The notes beneath the pieces are model-generated. The model ran no database searches, was not told the origin of the DNA, and worked only from the letters and a program-made list of their open reading frames with translations. A stretch of DNA of 64,000 nt, taken from positions 1 to 64,000 of the forward strand of contig DVMW01000033.1 in the NCBI GenBank assembly GCA_018714805.1, written 5' to 3'. Source of the stretch: Candidatus Fimenecus excrementigallinarum. GTDB lineage: Bacteria; Bacillota; Clostridia; Oscillospirales; Acutalibacteraceae. A program made the position numbers and the translations under genes. Shown piece by piece: positions 26,874 to 45,691 of this stretch; position 1 is the stretch's first letter; each line of letters begins with the position of its first letter.

Positions 26874-27344
26874 TTACCATCTGAAGTGGGCAAACGCCTT
26901 GTTGGCCTCTGCCATCTTGTGCGTATCTTCACGCTTCTTGTATGCGGAACCGGTCTGGTTGACCGCGTCCATAATCTCGTTCGCAAGGCGCTCTTTCATC
27001 GTGCGCTCGGAACGCTGGCGCGCATACAGAGTTATCCAGCGAAGCCCCAGCGTCTCGCGGCGGGCGGGACGGACTTCAATCGGGACCTGGTAGGTCGCGC
27101 CGCCGACACGGCGGGCTTTGACCTCGAGAACGGGCATAACGTTCTCCATCGCGTTTTCGAACATTTCCAGCGGGTCCTTCCCCGTCTGTTCAGCGATGAT
27201 TTGGAACGCGTCATAGACAATCTTCTGGGCAACGCCCTTTTTCCCGTCGAGCATGACGCTGTTGATGAGTCTCGTGACCATTTTGGAATTGTAAAGCGGA
27301 TCGGGCAAAACATCACGTTTTGCTGTCTGGCCTCTTCTTGGCAC
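26874..27344 (-). CDS. rpsG: 30S ribosomal protein S7
   Basis: 156 residues, exactly the family length when started at GTG 27344 ([22 protein letters not shown]), which lies 8 bases after GGAGG. Further in-frame upstream codons do not look like S7. It binds the 3' major domain of 16S rRNA and nucleates assembly of the small-subunit head. The core [24 protein letters not shown] is intact. The gap to rpsL (27345-27491) holds no gene. Confidence 0.97.
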   Translation of the reverse strand: MPRRGQTAKRDVLPDPLYNSKMVTRLINSVMLDGKKGVAQKIVYDAFQIIAEQTGKDPLEMFENAMENVMPVLEVKARRVGGATYQVPIEVRPARRETLGLRWITLYARQRSERTMKERLANEIMDAVNQTGSAYKKREDTHKMAEANKAFAHFRW

Positions 27345-27491
27345 GTCGCTTCCCTCCTTCATAGAAATGATATCATAGGTACTCGGTGACAAAACCCCGT
27401 GGTGCCCATGCAAAAGGCCATATATCTATATAACCCTGCACAGGTATACCCTTGCAAGCAGATTCTGTCGTGATTCGGAAGGCAAAAAGCC

Positions 27492-27914
27492 TTACTTCTT
27501 CGCGGCCTTCGGACGCTTTGCGCCGTACTTCGAGCGCGCCTGCATTCTGCCGTTGACGCCCTGCGTATCAAGCGTGCCGCGGATGATGTGGTAACGCACA
27601 CCGGGCAGGTCCCTGACACGGCCGCCGCGGATGAGCACGACGCTGTGCTCCTGCAGATTGTGCCCGACGCCCGGAATGTAAGCGGAAACTTCAATCCCGT
27701 TCGTCAGCCGCACTCTGGCGAGCTTGCGAAGCGCGGAGTTCGGCTTTTTCGGCGTGTCGGTCTTGACCACGGTGCAAACGCCGCGTTTCTGCGGGGATGC
27801 GTTGTCCGTCATCACGTTCTTCTTCGAGTTGAGACCTTTGCCAAGCGCCGGCGCTTTCGACTTCTTTTCAAGCGTCTGTCTGCCATTGCGAACAAGCTGG
27901 TTAAAGGTTGGCAA
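27492..27914 (-). CDS. rpsL: 30S ribosomal protein S12, TTG start
   Basis: 140 residues starting at TTG 27914 ([14 protein letters not shown]), which sits 8 bases after GGAGG and aligns with the universal MPTxNQL start. In-frame ATG codons upstream lie before the ribosome site. It includes the decoding loop [11 protein letters not shown] and [14 protein letters not shown]12 governs decoding accuracy, and the Lys in TPKKPNS is the usual streptomycin target position; wild-type text is seen. First gene of the rpsL-rpsG-fusA unit. Confidence 0.97.
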   Translation of the reverse strand: MPTFNQLVRNGRQTLEKKSKAPALGKGLNSKKNVMTDNASPQKRGVCTVVKTDTPKKPNSALRKLARVRLTNGIEVSAYIPGVGHNLQEHSVVLIRGGRVRDLPGVRYHIIRGTLDTQGVNGRMQARSKYGAKRPKAAKK

Positions 27915-27942
27915 GTGGTTTTCCTCCTTTTTAATAGATTTT

Positions 27943-27998
27943 GACACAACGTGTCAGCAAAACAAACATCCCGTTTGAAAAAGGATGTTTGCTTTGCT
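27943..27998 (-). promoter_or_regulatory. Structured 5' leader of the rpsL operon
   Basis: On the minus strand a 16-base-pair hairpin (27956-27998) is followed by a small perfect one (GACAC-AAC-GTGTC, 27943-27955), both between the promoter and the rpsL ribosome site. It may be a ribosomal-protein feedback site or an attenuator; no known leader family was recognised. Confidence 0.5.
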
Positions 27999-28011
27999 CA
28001 CACAAGCTAAG

Positions 28012-28041
28012 ATTTTACCACCGAAAACCTTAGCTTGTCAA
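28012..28041 (-). promoter_or_regulatory. Promoter of rpsL-rpsG-fusA
   Basis: TTGACA (28041-28036), 18-base spacer, TAAAAT (28017-28012) on the minus strand. A 10-base inverted repeat (ACAAGCTAAG/CTTAGCTTGT) overlaps both promoter elements. Confidence 0.7.
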
Positions 28042-28059
28042 GCTTTTTCCGGGAAAAAG

Positions 28060-31656
<3,597 letters not shown>

Positions 31657-31705
31657 CTGTCAAATACCTTCTTCCTGCAATCTGAACGGTCGGGGCACGC
31701 GCCGC

Positions 31706-35449
<3,744 letters not shown>

Positions 35450-35622
35450 AGGGCCAATCACGCTCCATTTCTTCGTTTGTGCTTTGAACGGCAGCCGCAA
35501 AAGGGCTGCGCCCGCGGTGGAAACGGTGTTCCGAGGGCTTGATTTTTCAAGGTTTTTGTGCTAAACTACCAACACTTGAAAATGCGCAAGCAATAAAACA
35601 CCACTATAATTGCAGTTTAAAT

Positions 35623-35651
35623 AGTCTACACCAGGAAAGCCCGTCTGTCAA
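35623..35651 (-). promoter_or_regulatory. Promoter of rpoBC
   Basis: TTGACA (35651-35646), 17-base spacer, TAGACT (35628-35623) on the minus strand, giving a leader of about 165 bases that contains small hairpins (35539-35552 region; GCAGCC...GGCTGC near 35491-35508). Confidence 0.65.
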
Positions 35652-35663
35652 GACATAAATTGG

Positions 35664-35679
35664 AAGTTCCGCGGAACTT
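35664..35679. promoter_or_regulatory. 16-base perfect palindrome between rpoB and the DUF815 gene
   Basis: AAGTTCCGCGGAACTT followed on the plus strand by TTTTT. It lies just upstream of the rpoB -35 box and 40 bases before the DUF815 ATG. It is either an operator or a short terminator/attenuator. Confidence 0.5.
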
Positions 35680-35719
35680 TTTTTGGATTTTTCGCTTTGC
35701 CGGCAAGGAGTTGGTCAAA

Positions 35720-36928
35720 ATGCAGGATTTGGAAGCCGTTAAATTGCAGCTTCGCTCGCTCGCGCTGCTGCGCGGGCTGCTGTGCGACGAGGTGTTTTCC
35801 GCCTTTTTGTCGCTTGCCCCCGCCGACGCGCCCGAGGCGTCGCGCGCCGAGAGCGTCGCACGGTTTTGCAGCGCGCTGTTCGCGGTCACGGACGACCTTG
35901 CGGACTATGTGCGCATCAAGATGCTCGAGGACGAAAACGTCGTCGTGCGCCGCGCGGCCGAAGGGACGCTGAAAGAAAGCTACCGGGAGGCGCTGCGGGC
36001 GGAGCTTGCCGCCCTGCAGGCGTTCGCCGGCGTGACGCCCGAAGACGCAGCCGCGTATACGAACGCCCCCCTGCCCTTCCCGCGCTGGCAAAACTCCGCG
36101 CCGGATTTGGGGGAAATCTACCGCGACCAGCTTATGAACATAGGCAAGCGCGGCTACGGCGTCTGGGCGAAATACCGGATGTTTGTCCTCAAGGACGGTC
36201 AGATTTCGCCGGTCAAGCACCCCGACGAGCAGCGGCTGTCCGATTTTTCGGGCTACCGGCGCGAGCGCAGCCTGGTCATTGCGAACACCGAGGCGCTGCT
36301 TGCGGGCAAGCCCTGCAACAACGTGCTGCTGTACGGCGATGCGGGCGCAGGCAAAAGCAGCACCGTCAAGGCCATTGTCAACGAATACTGGACCGAGGGG
36401 CTGCGCCTTATCGAGGTCAAGAAAAACGAGCTGTTCTTTTTGCCGGATATTCTCGACCGGCTGGCGCGCAATCCGCTGAAATTCATTATTTTCATCGACG
36501 ACTTAAGCTTCACGCGGTCGGACAGCGACTTCGGCGCGCTCAAGGCCATTTTGGAGGGCAGCGTCGCGGGGCGCAGCCGCAACATCGCGGTCTACGCAAC
36601 GTCGAACCGCCGCCACCTTGTGCAGGAGAGCATTTCCGACCGCAGCGGCGACGACCTGCACCGGCAGGACACCATTCAGGAGCTGACGAGCCTGTCGGCG
36701 CGGTTCGGCCTGCAGGTCACGTTCTTAAAGCCCGACAAAAAGCTGTTTGCGCAAATTGTTTTGGCCCTGGCAAGGCAGCACGGCGTCACGCTCGCGAAAG
36801 ACGAGCTTTTGCGGAAAGCGGAGGCGTTCGCCCTGCGCGGCGGCGGCAGAAGCCCGCGGCTTGCCAAGCAGTTTATTGAATACATCGCCTATTCCGAAAA
36901 AAATGCCGGCGCGTCAGAGAACATCTGA
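35720..36928 (+). CDS. DUF815 AAA-type ATPase
   Basis: 402 residues. The N-terminal 190 residues are helical, followed by an AAA core: Walker A LLYGDAGAGKSS, Walker B KFIIFIDDLSF, sensor AVYATSNRRHLV, and a lid with GGGRSPRLAKQFIEYI. This is the DUF815 (PF05673) family, widespread in Firmicutes and of unknown function. ATG 35720 follows AAGGAG at 9 bases. It is divergent from rpoB and probably transcribed alone. Confidence 0.85.
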   Translation: MQDLEAVKLQLRSLALLRGLLCDEVFSAFLSLAPADAPEASRAESVARFCSALFAVTDDLADYVRIKMLEDENVVVRRAAEGTLKESYREALRAELAALQAFAGVTPEDAAAYTNAPLPFPRWQNSAPDLGEIYRDQLMNIGKRGYGVWAKYRMFVLKDGQISPVKHPDEQRLSDFSGYRRERSLVIANTEALLAGKPCNNVLLYGDAGAGKSSTVKAIVNEYWTEGLRLIEVKKNELFFLPDILDRLARNPLKFIIFIDDLSFTRSDSDFGALKAILEGSVAGRSRNIAVYATSNRRHLVQESISDRSGDDLHRQDTIQELTSLSARFGLQVTFLKPDKKLFAQIVLALARQHGVTLAKDELLRKAEAFALRGGGRSPRLAKQFIEYIAYSEKNAGASENI

Positions 36929-36937
36929 GCGCGCCGC

Positions 36938-40217
<3,280 letters not shown>

Positions 40218-40233
40218 CCGCAAAATACAGCAA

Positions 40234-40263
40234 AAACGCCCGGGCCGTGCGGCCCGGGCGTTT
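40234..40263. terminator. Bidirectional terminator between the GH2 gene and ilvC
   Basis: A 13-base-pair perfect stem (40234-40246 with 40251-40263), GTGC loop; T-rich on both sides. Confidence 0.9.
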
Positions 40264-40278
40264 GTTTGTGCGGGAAGC

Positions 40279-41398
<1,120 letters not shown>

Positions 41399-41405
41399 GT
41401 CTTTT

Positions 41406-42107
41406 TTAGGATTCGTCCAAAGAAATCTGCTCGTGCTGCACGGCGTGGTGCAAATGCACCGTCACCGCACTCTTTACCGCGGCCGCGTCGCGCTTTTTGA
41501 GGAATTCCATAATCAGGATATGGTCCTTGTACGCGTCGGCGGCAATCACCTCCAGGTTTTGGGCGTACGCGAAGGTCTGTTCAATCGTCCGCGTGAGCGT
41601 CGGCATAAACTGGCCCAAAAACTCGTTGTGCGACGCTTTGATAATCGCGCCGTGGAACGCGCTTTCCGATGCAATGCGGTTTTTGCCGCGCGGGTCAAGC
41701 CGCAGCTCCCGCTGGCACGCTTCGCCGAGCGACAAAATCTGCGCAATCTCCTCGTCGCTCGCGCGCTTGCACGCCAGCGCCGCCGCCTCCGGCTCAAAAA
41801 TCAGCCGCGCTTCATAAAGGTCGCGCAGCGCCACCTTCATTTGGATTATCTCCTGCACGTTGACGCCGCTGTGCGCCATGCGGTCCAGCTCCCCCGTTAC
41901 AAAGGTCCCGCAGCCGCGGCGCACCTCCAAAAGCCCTTCGGAGGCAAGCGTCCGTATCGCCTCGCGCAGCGTCGTGCGGCTGATGCCGAGCGACACGGAC
42001 AATTCATTTTCGTTGGGCAGCTTTTCGCCGCAGCGGTATTTGTGTTCTTCCAAAATTTGCGCGCGCAGCCGCTCGGCGGTGCGCTGGGAAAGGCTTTCCG
42101 TCTGCAT
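41406..42107 (-). CDS. GntR-family regulator, FadR/FCD subfamily
   Basis: 233 residues. The N-terminal winged helix ([44 protein letters not shown]) and C-terminal all-helical FCD ligand domain ([19 protein letters not shown]...[11 protein letters not shown]...[13 protein letters not shown]) fit the FadR group, which binds metal and small organic acids. It sits directly upstream of ilvC, whose start site has two matching operators, so it probably represses ilvC (inference). Its own promoter (42142-42170) shows no copy of that operator. Confidence 0.88.
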   Translation of the reverse strand: MQTESLSQRTAERLRAQILEEHKYRCGEKLPNENELSVSLGISRTTLREAIRTLASEGLLEVRRGCGTFVTGELDRMAHSGVNVQEIIQMKVALRDLYEARLIFEPEAAALACKRASDEEIAQILSLGEACQRELRLDPRGKNRIASESAFHGAIIKASHNEFLGQFMPTLTRTIEQTFAYAQNLEVIAADAYKDHILIMEFLKKRDAAAVKSAVTVHLHHAVQHEQISLDES

Positions 42108-42141
42108 GGTCGTTTCCGTCCCTTTTTTTCAGGCTGTTTTC

Positions 42142-42170
42142 ACTATACTCCATTTTTGTAAAAAATGCAA
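42142..42170 (-). promoter_or_regulatory. Promoter of the gntR gene
   Basis: TTGCAT (42170-42165), 17-base spacer, TATAGT (42147-42142) on the minus strand; it overlaps the end of the gp10 remnant. Confidence 0.55.
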
Positions 42171-42358
42171 ACCCCCGCCCCTGCGCAAAATTGCAGCACC
42201 CGCGCAGCAAAGCTGTTGCGCAGGCGGCCCGTATCGACCGGCACGAGCTTTTTTGCGTACTTTTCCGCCTGCAGGCCGCATTCCTCCAGCGCGTTTTCGA
42301 CCGCTTCGCGCATGGCGGCAATCACCGCATCGGCGTTGCCTTTAAAATTTGCGTTCAT
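42143..42358 (-). pseudogene. Truncated HK97 gp10-like phage tail protein
   Basis: 71 residues: MNANFKGNADAVIAAMREAVENALEECGLQAEKYAKKLVPVDTGRLRNS. The VDTGRLRNS motif and the helix before it are typical of HK97-gp10 tail-component proteins (usually about 110-140 residues). After RNS the sequence no longer matches the family and stops, so the C-terminal half is lost. A prophage remnant; its end is now the gntR promoter region. Confidence 0.6.
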
Positions 42359-42593
42359 TTTCTCGCACAAAAAGAAAATTATATTCCGTTTGTAAAGCTT
42401 TCAGCTTTTTATTAAATTCCTTGGTTATTTCTGATATTTCGTGTGATGCGGGATGGTCGAGCCCTCTCCAATTCGGATATTGACTTTCCGCCGCATCCAC
42501 TTTTTCGGCATACTCAAGCGCAAGGGATTCACATTTCGATAAATACTCCGCAAATTTTGGATGTTGTTTGTTAATCCTTTTTTCTTCGCTCAT
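42342..42593 (-). CDS. Small protein of unknown function, phage/mobile-associated
   Basis: 83 residues, charged and probably helical (EYLSKCESLALEYAEKVDAAESQYPNWRGLDHPASHEISEITKEFNKKLKALQTEY). No family recognised. Noticeably AT-rich compared with the flanking operons. AAGGAG lies 13 bases upstream. It overlaps the gp10 remnant by 17 bases and the preceding short frame by 23 bases, as in compact phage gene order. Confidence 0.5.
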   Translation of the reverse strand: MSEEKRINKQHPKFAEYLSKCESLALEYAEKVDAAESQYPNWRGLDHPASHEISEITKEFNKKLKALQTEYNFLFVRENERKF

Positions 42594-42684
42594 AATTGAA
42601 TTTCAACTCCTTGCTCAAAATCTTTACAGCTTCGTGATATTCATCTAAATCCGGGTCTATCGTTCCGTAAAATTTCATTTCCAT
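42571..42684 (-). CDS. Short frame, possible remnant
   Basis: 37 residues from ATG 42684 (MEMKFYGTIDPDLDEYHEAVKIL...), AT-rich and protein-like. The same frame is open upstream to the TAG at 42751 (residues KRLEYRFAEILRTKV), but without a start codon or ribosome site, so the true N-terminus may be lost. Overlaps the next gene by 23 bases. Unknown function. Confidence 0.35.
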   Translation of the reverse strand: MEMKFYGTIDPDLDEYHEAVKILSKELKFNYERRKKD

Positions 42685-42750
42685 GACTTTTGTTCTCAGT
42701 ATTTCCGCAAATCTATACTCTAAGCGCTTGGGGGATTCCCCCCCCTTGCG

Positions 42751-42969
42751 CTATTCCGTGAAGTGCCGGATTAAATCGAGCACCGCATGGATGAGGTTGA
42801 AAACTGCTGTTGCGAAGACGATGTATTTGGTGGTGCGGTCTTCGTGACGGCGGTTTTTCTTTTCCTTCCGCATGGCTGCCGTTTTTTGTTTGACTGTGCG
42901 TTTGGGTGCATGTTCCGTAGCTTTTCCTTTTTGCCGGAAAGAGAAAAGCCCCAGCAATCCCTTGTACAT
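42751..42969 (-). CDS. Small basic protein with one membrane helix
   Basis: 72 residues. The first half is very basic (KRTVKQKTAAMRKEKKNRRHEDRTTK), followed by a hydrophobic helix (YIVFATAVFNLIHAVLDLI) and a short tail. It resembles small membrane proteins that turn up in conjugative or phage-derived regions, but no family is certain. No ribosome site is visible before ATG 42969. The frame is flanked by a run of 9 G (about 42981-42989) and a run of 8 C (about 42738-42745). Confidence 0.4.
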   Translation of the reverse strand: MYKGLLGLFSFRQKGKATEHAPKRTVKQKTAAMRKEKKNRRHEDRTTKYIVFATAVFNLIHAVLDLIRHFTE

Positions 42970-42993
42970 CAAGGAACTACGGGGGGGGGTTGC

Positions 42994-43144
42994 ATGGCAG
43001 GGGCTTCAAGGACTTGACCAGCGTTTCTTACGAAACGCTGCTGGCTCGAACGCCCCCTAAAGGGGCCCCGTCTCGCCGCTCCTCGCTAAAAACGTGGCCC
43101 CGGCAGCGGCAAGCCGCCTCGCCCCTCGGCACGCGGTTTTGGAG
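42994..43144 (-). repeat. Split tRNA-Trp-like fragment with palindromic insert
   Basis: 43123-43144 is a 22-base exact copy of the anticodon/variable part of tRNA-Trp (44403-44424). 42994-43019 resembles the T-arm and acceptor end including CCA. About 100 bases of GC-rich hairpins separate the two. The fragment is not a functional tRNA. The remaining gap 43145-43273 holds nothing recognisable. Confidence 0.65.
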
Positions 43145-43273
43145 TAGATGTGGGAGAACACTGCAGGCAGCGGGGGAAAGGACAGTGTATCCCGGTTCCT
43201 GCCGCAAACCCCGGAGAGGGCGAGGCTGGTTTGGTGCTGCGAACAACTTTTTGGGGAACGACTGTGCAGGAAA

Positions 43274-44176
43274 CTACCACTTTTTTCTTCGAAAGAAAAG
43301 AATCTCCGCCAAGAGAATGGCCAAGCTGACCAAAATCACGGCCGGGTAAGCCCATGGGGCGTCTAATTCCGGCATATTGTGAAAATTCATGCCGTACCAC
43401 CCGGTGATGAGGGAAAGGGGCAGAAAAACAGTGGTCACCACCGTGAGAAATTGCATCACCCGGTTCTGCTTTAAGTCAATCTTGGACTGGTAAATCTGGT
43501 GCAGCTGTAAGGAATACTCCCGCAGGGAAGCAGTCTGGCTGTGAAGCTGCCCGGCCCGGCGTGAAAACAGCTCAAAGCCCCGGCAGAGCTTTTTGGAAAA
43601 AAGCCCGTTGCGGTTGGACGCCAAGGTATCCCCCAGCTCGTCCATCTGGGCGTAGTAGGCGGAGAGCTTCAGCAGCGTCCGGCGGCAGCGGTGGAGCTGG
43701 TTTTCAAACCGCTGGGGCTCTTTCTGCTTCAAGAGCTGCTCCTCCAGCTTGTCCAGCTGGGTCTCCAGGTGCTGGAGGAACGCCGCATCCTCCTGGATGA
43801 GAAACTCCAAAAATTCCAACAAGAGCGTACCGGGGGAGGAAACAAGTCCCGGCTGCTTGGAAAACTGCTCCAGCAAATTGACTGCTTGGCCGCTGTCATC
43901 CACAAAGGTGAGTTTTTCCTCGGTCAGCCAGAAAGCAAAGGCAATCTCGCTCCCGTGGTGTTCCTTATAGGGGACCAGTACCGTACCGGCAGCGCAATTC
44001 TCCAAAAGTTCCGCCTTGCAGTTGTGGCTGTGGACCAAACAGCGCTCCAGAAAAGGGACTTCCGTTGTATCCGTCCGTTGCTGAACTTCTTTCCGGGTGA
44101 GGACCTCAACCCAAGGCGTGTTGGGGGCCGGTGCATCTGTTATAGGCCCAAAGGCTGGCTTTAACTGGTATTGCAT
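43274..44176 (-). CDS. CorA-like divalent metal ion transporter
   Basis: 300 residues. Long helical cytoplasmic domain, then two C-terminal membrane helices with the CorA signature YGMNF (in LITGWYGMNFHNMPELD), and a basic tail FFRRKKW. CorA pentamers move Mg2+ (or Co2+/Ni2+/Zn2+). ATG 44176 follows AAGGAGG at 8 bases. Codon use differs from the str operon. The gene is enclosed by tRNA-Trp-derived repeats, so it was probably brought in as a small island. Confidence 0.85.
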   Translation of the reverse strand: MQYQLKPAFGPITDAPAPNTPWVEVLTRKEVQQRTDTTEVPFLERCLVHSHNCKAELLENCAAGTVLVPYKEHHGSEIAFAFWLTEEKLTFVDDSGQAVNLLEQFSKQPGLVSSPGTLLLEFLEFLIQEDAAFLQHLETQLDKLEEQLLKQKEPQRFENQLHRCRRTLLKLSAYYAQMDELGDTLASNRNGLFSKKLCRGFELFSRRAGQLHSQTASLREYSLQLHQIYQSKIDLKQNRVMQFLTVVTTVFLPLSLITGWYGMNFHNMPELDAPWAYPAVILVSLAILLAEILFFRRKKW

Positions 44177-44218
44177 ACGTTTTTCCTCCTTCCAGACCCA
44201 TTGTAACTGACTGGGAAC

Positions 44219-44342
44219 TTCAGCCTCAGTCATTACGAAAAAAGAGAACCAAGCGGGTGCTTTCTCTTGTTTTTTTTTGCGGCGCAAGCCGCCTCGCCCC
44301 TCGACACGCTCCGCGTGCCGAGGCTTCAGTTTCGGTCGTTAC
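44219..44342. repeat. Imperfect duplicate of the tRNA-Trp downstream tail
   Basis: 44219-44278 is a diverged copy of 44324-44382 (CTTCAG..CAGTC.TTACGAAAAA..., each with an AGAGA...TCTCT terminator-like hairpin). Between them are hairpins (a stem with 11-base arms around 44299-44323 and a GCGGC stem near 44278-44290). The sequence AAGCCGCCTCGCCCCTCG here also occurs at 43111-43128. Confidence 0.6.
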
Positions 44343-44344
44343 GA

Positions 44345-44378
44345 AAAAGAGAGACAAGCGGGCGCTTGTCTCTCTTTT
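44345..44378. terminator. Terminator downstream of tRNA-Trp
   Basis: 15-base-pair stem (44345-44359 with 44364-44378); on the minus strand it starts just after the CCA of tRNA-Trp and ends in TCTCTCTTTTTCG. Confidence 0.85.
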
Positions 44379-44379
44379 T

Positions 44380-44455
44380 TGGCAGGGGCAGAAGGACTTG
44401 AACCCTCGGCACGCGGTTTTGGAGACCGCTGCTCTACCAACTGAGCTATACCCCT
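44380..44455 (-). tRNA. tRNA-Trp (CCA)
   Basis: 76 bases with encoded CCA. Acceptor AGGGGTA/TGCCCCT with G73 (a Trp identity base), D-arm TAGCTCAGTTGGTAGAGCA, anticodon loop CTCCAAA, T-loop TTCAAGT. Transcribed after the CAT tRNA. Confidence 0.95.
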
Positions 44456-44492
44456 ATATAACGCTGTTTGCCGCCAAAGGCGAAATAAAAAG

Positions 44493-44569
44493 TGGTGGGC
44501 CATCAGGGACTTGAACCCCGGACCGACCGGTTATGAGCCGGTTGCTCTAACCAACTGAGCTAATGGCCC
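44493..44569 (-). tRNA. tRNA with CAT anticodon (elongator Met or Ile2)
   Basis: 77 bases with encoded CCA; acceptor GGGCCAT/ATGGCCC, anticodon loop CTCATAA. It is not an initiator because the first acceptor pair is matched. Whether it is Met or lysidine-modified Ile cannot be settled by eye. Confidence 0.93.
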
Positions 44570-44618
44570 ACGACCAAACCGCCTAATTATTATATCGGGA
44601 TACGCGCGCGCTGTCAAG

Positions 44619-45368
44619 CTATTTTTTTGAAAATGCGCCGGCGTCCGTTTTCTGCGCTTCGCCGCGCACAAATCGCAGCACCGCGTCCGGCGTGGGGGCA
44701 GACAGCTTGAGCGGGTTGCCCCGCTCGAGCATATTTTCCAGATAATGCGCATCCGAGCTGCGCACAATGCGTTTGGACCGCAAAAGCGGGTGCTGCAAGA
44801 AATACGCGGACAGCTCCGCCTGCGGCGTAAATTCCACCGTCGCAAACGGCAGTTCCTCGTACCACATACCCAGCACCGACAGCACGCTGTACGAAGCGCG
44901 GTCCAGATGCGCGGGGAAGCACGCGCCACCGTATTGCGCCGCGCGCGCCGGAACCGTCTCGAGCGGGACAGCGCTCGCCGTCGTCAGCAAAAGCGGCTCC
45001 GTATCGACAACGCGGTCGCCGTCGTCGAGCACAAGCTGTTCGCCGAAAATGTCCGGGCGGTTCTGCACGGGCGGCAGCGCTGCGCGCACTTCGTCCGAAA
45101 ACGCCTCGGCCGCCTCGACGCTCGGGAACAGGCAGATGCAATGAATCTCCTCCGCGGTGCAAAGCTCCATCCCCGGCACAACCGTCACCCCTTCGCGTGC
45201 GCCGACCTTTACGGCGGCGGCGCAGTTGCGGCAGGAGTTGTGGTCGGTCAGGGCAATCATATCGTACCCCAAAAGCTTCGCCATGCGCACCAGGTTGTTG
45301 GGGGTCATGTCCCGGTCCCCGCACGGGGACAGGCATGAATGCAGGTGCAAATCACAAAATACGTTCAT
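44619..45368 (-). CDS. PHP-domain phosphoesterase
   Basis: 249 residues. Metal motifs CDLHLHSCLSPCGD (first), ALTDHNSCRNC (second) and SSDAHYLENM (last) of the PHP family; related YciV/TrpH enzymes hydrolyse nucleotide or RNA 5' ends. Last gene of the DRTGG-GHKL-hydrogenase-DRTGG-PHP operon; its ATG overlaps the previous stop by 4 bases. The link between a PHP enzyme and a hydrogenase-like sensor is conserved in Clostridia as far as I recall, but the reaction in this setting is unknown. Confidence 0.85.
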   Translation of the reverse strand: MNVFCDLHLHSCLSPCGDRDMTPNNLVRMAKLLGYDMIALTDHNSCRNCAAAVKVGAREGVTVVPGMELCTAEEIHCICLFPSVEAAEAFSDEVRAALPPVQNRPDIFGEQLVLDDGDRVVDTEPLLLTTASAVPLETVPARAAQYGGACFPAHLDRASYSVLSVLGMWYEELPFATVEFTPQAELSAYFLQHPLLRSKRIVRSSDAHYLENMLERGNPLKLSAPTPDAVLRFVRGEAQKTDAGAFSKK

Positions 45369-45691
45369 AGCACGGCTGCGAGCTTGGCGCTAAGCGTGTA
45401 GGCGTTTTCGGGCGAGCAGAGGATGTTGACGCCCTGCTGCTCGGCGCGCAGGCGGGCGGGCTCGTCGAGCGGCGCGCTTTCACACAGCACAATGCACGCG
45501 CAGTCGGCCAGCACGCTGACCGCGACGGCGTTGATGTTGCCCATCACCGTAAACCAGCAGTCCCCGCTTTGCGCGCGCGACATAACCCAGCTTAAAAGGT
45601 CGCCGCAGTATCCGCCGGTAATCTCCCGCGAAAAATCCGCCTCCACCAAAGCGGCAAGGCCCGCCGCTTTCGCAAATTCCTGTACGGTCAT
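45365..45691 (-). CDS. DRTGG-like small domain protein
   Basis: 108 residues in the style of stand-alone DRTGG/HprK-N domains: MTVQEFAKAAGLAALVEADFSREITGGYCGDLLSWVM, then VADCACIVLCESAPLDEPARLRAEQQGVNILCSPENAYTLS. These domains bind ligands (possibly nucleotides) and occur beside [FeFe]-hydrogenase-like proteins. Overlaps both neighbours by 4 bases, so it is translationally coupled. It is probably a paralogue of the first gene in this operon. Confidence 0.7.
   Translation of the reverse strand: MTVQEFAKAAGLAALVEADFSREITGGYCGDLLSWVMSRAQSGDCWFTVMGNINAVAVSVLADCACIVLCESAPLDEPARLRAEQQGVNILCSPENAYTLSAKLAAVL

Noticed and set aside
42994..43144. Possible additional tRNA-Trp gene
   Set aside because: The two matching parts are separated by about 100 bases of palindromes and the D-arm and 5' acceptor strand are absent.
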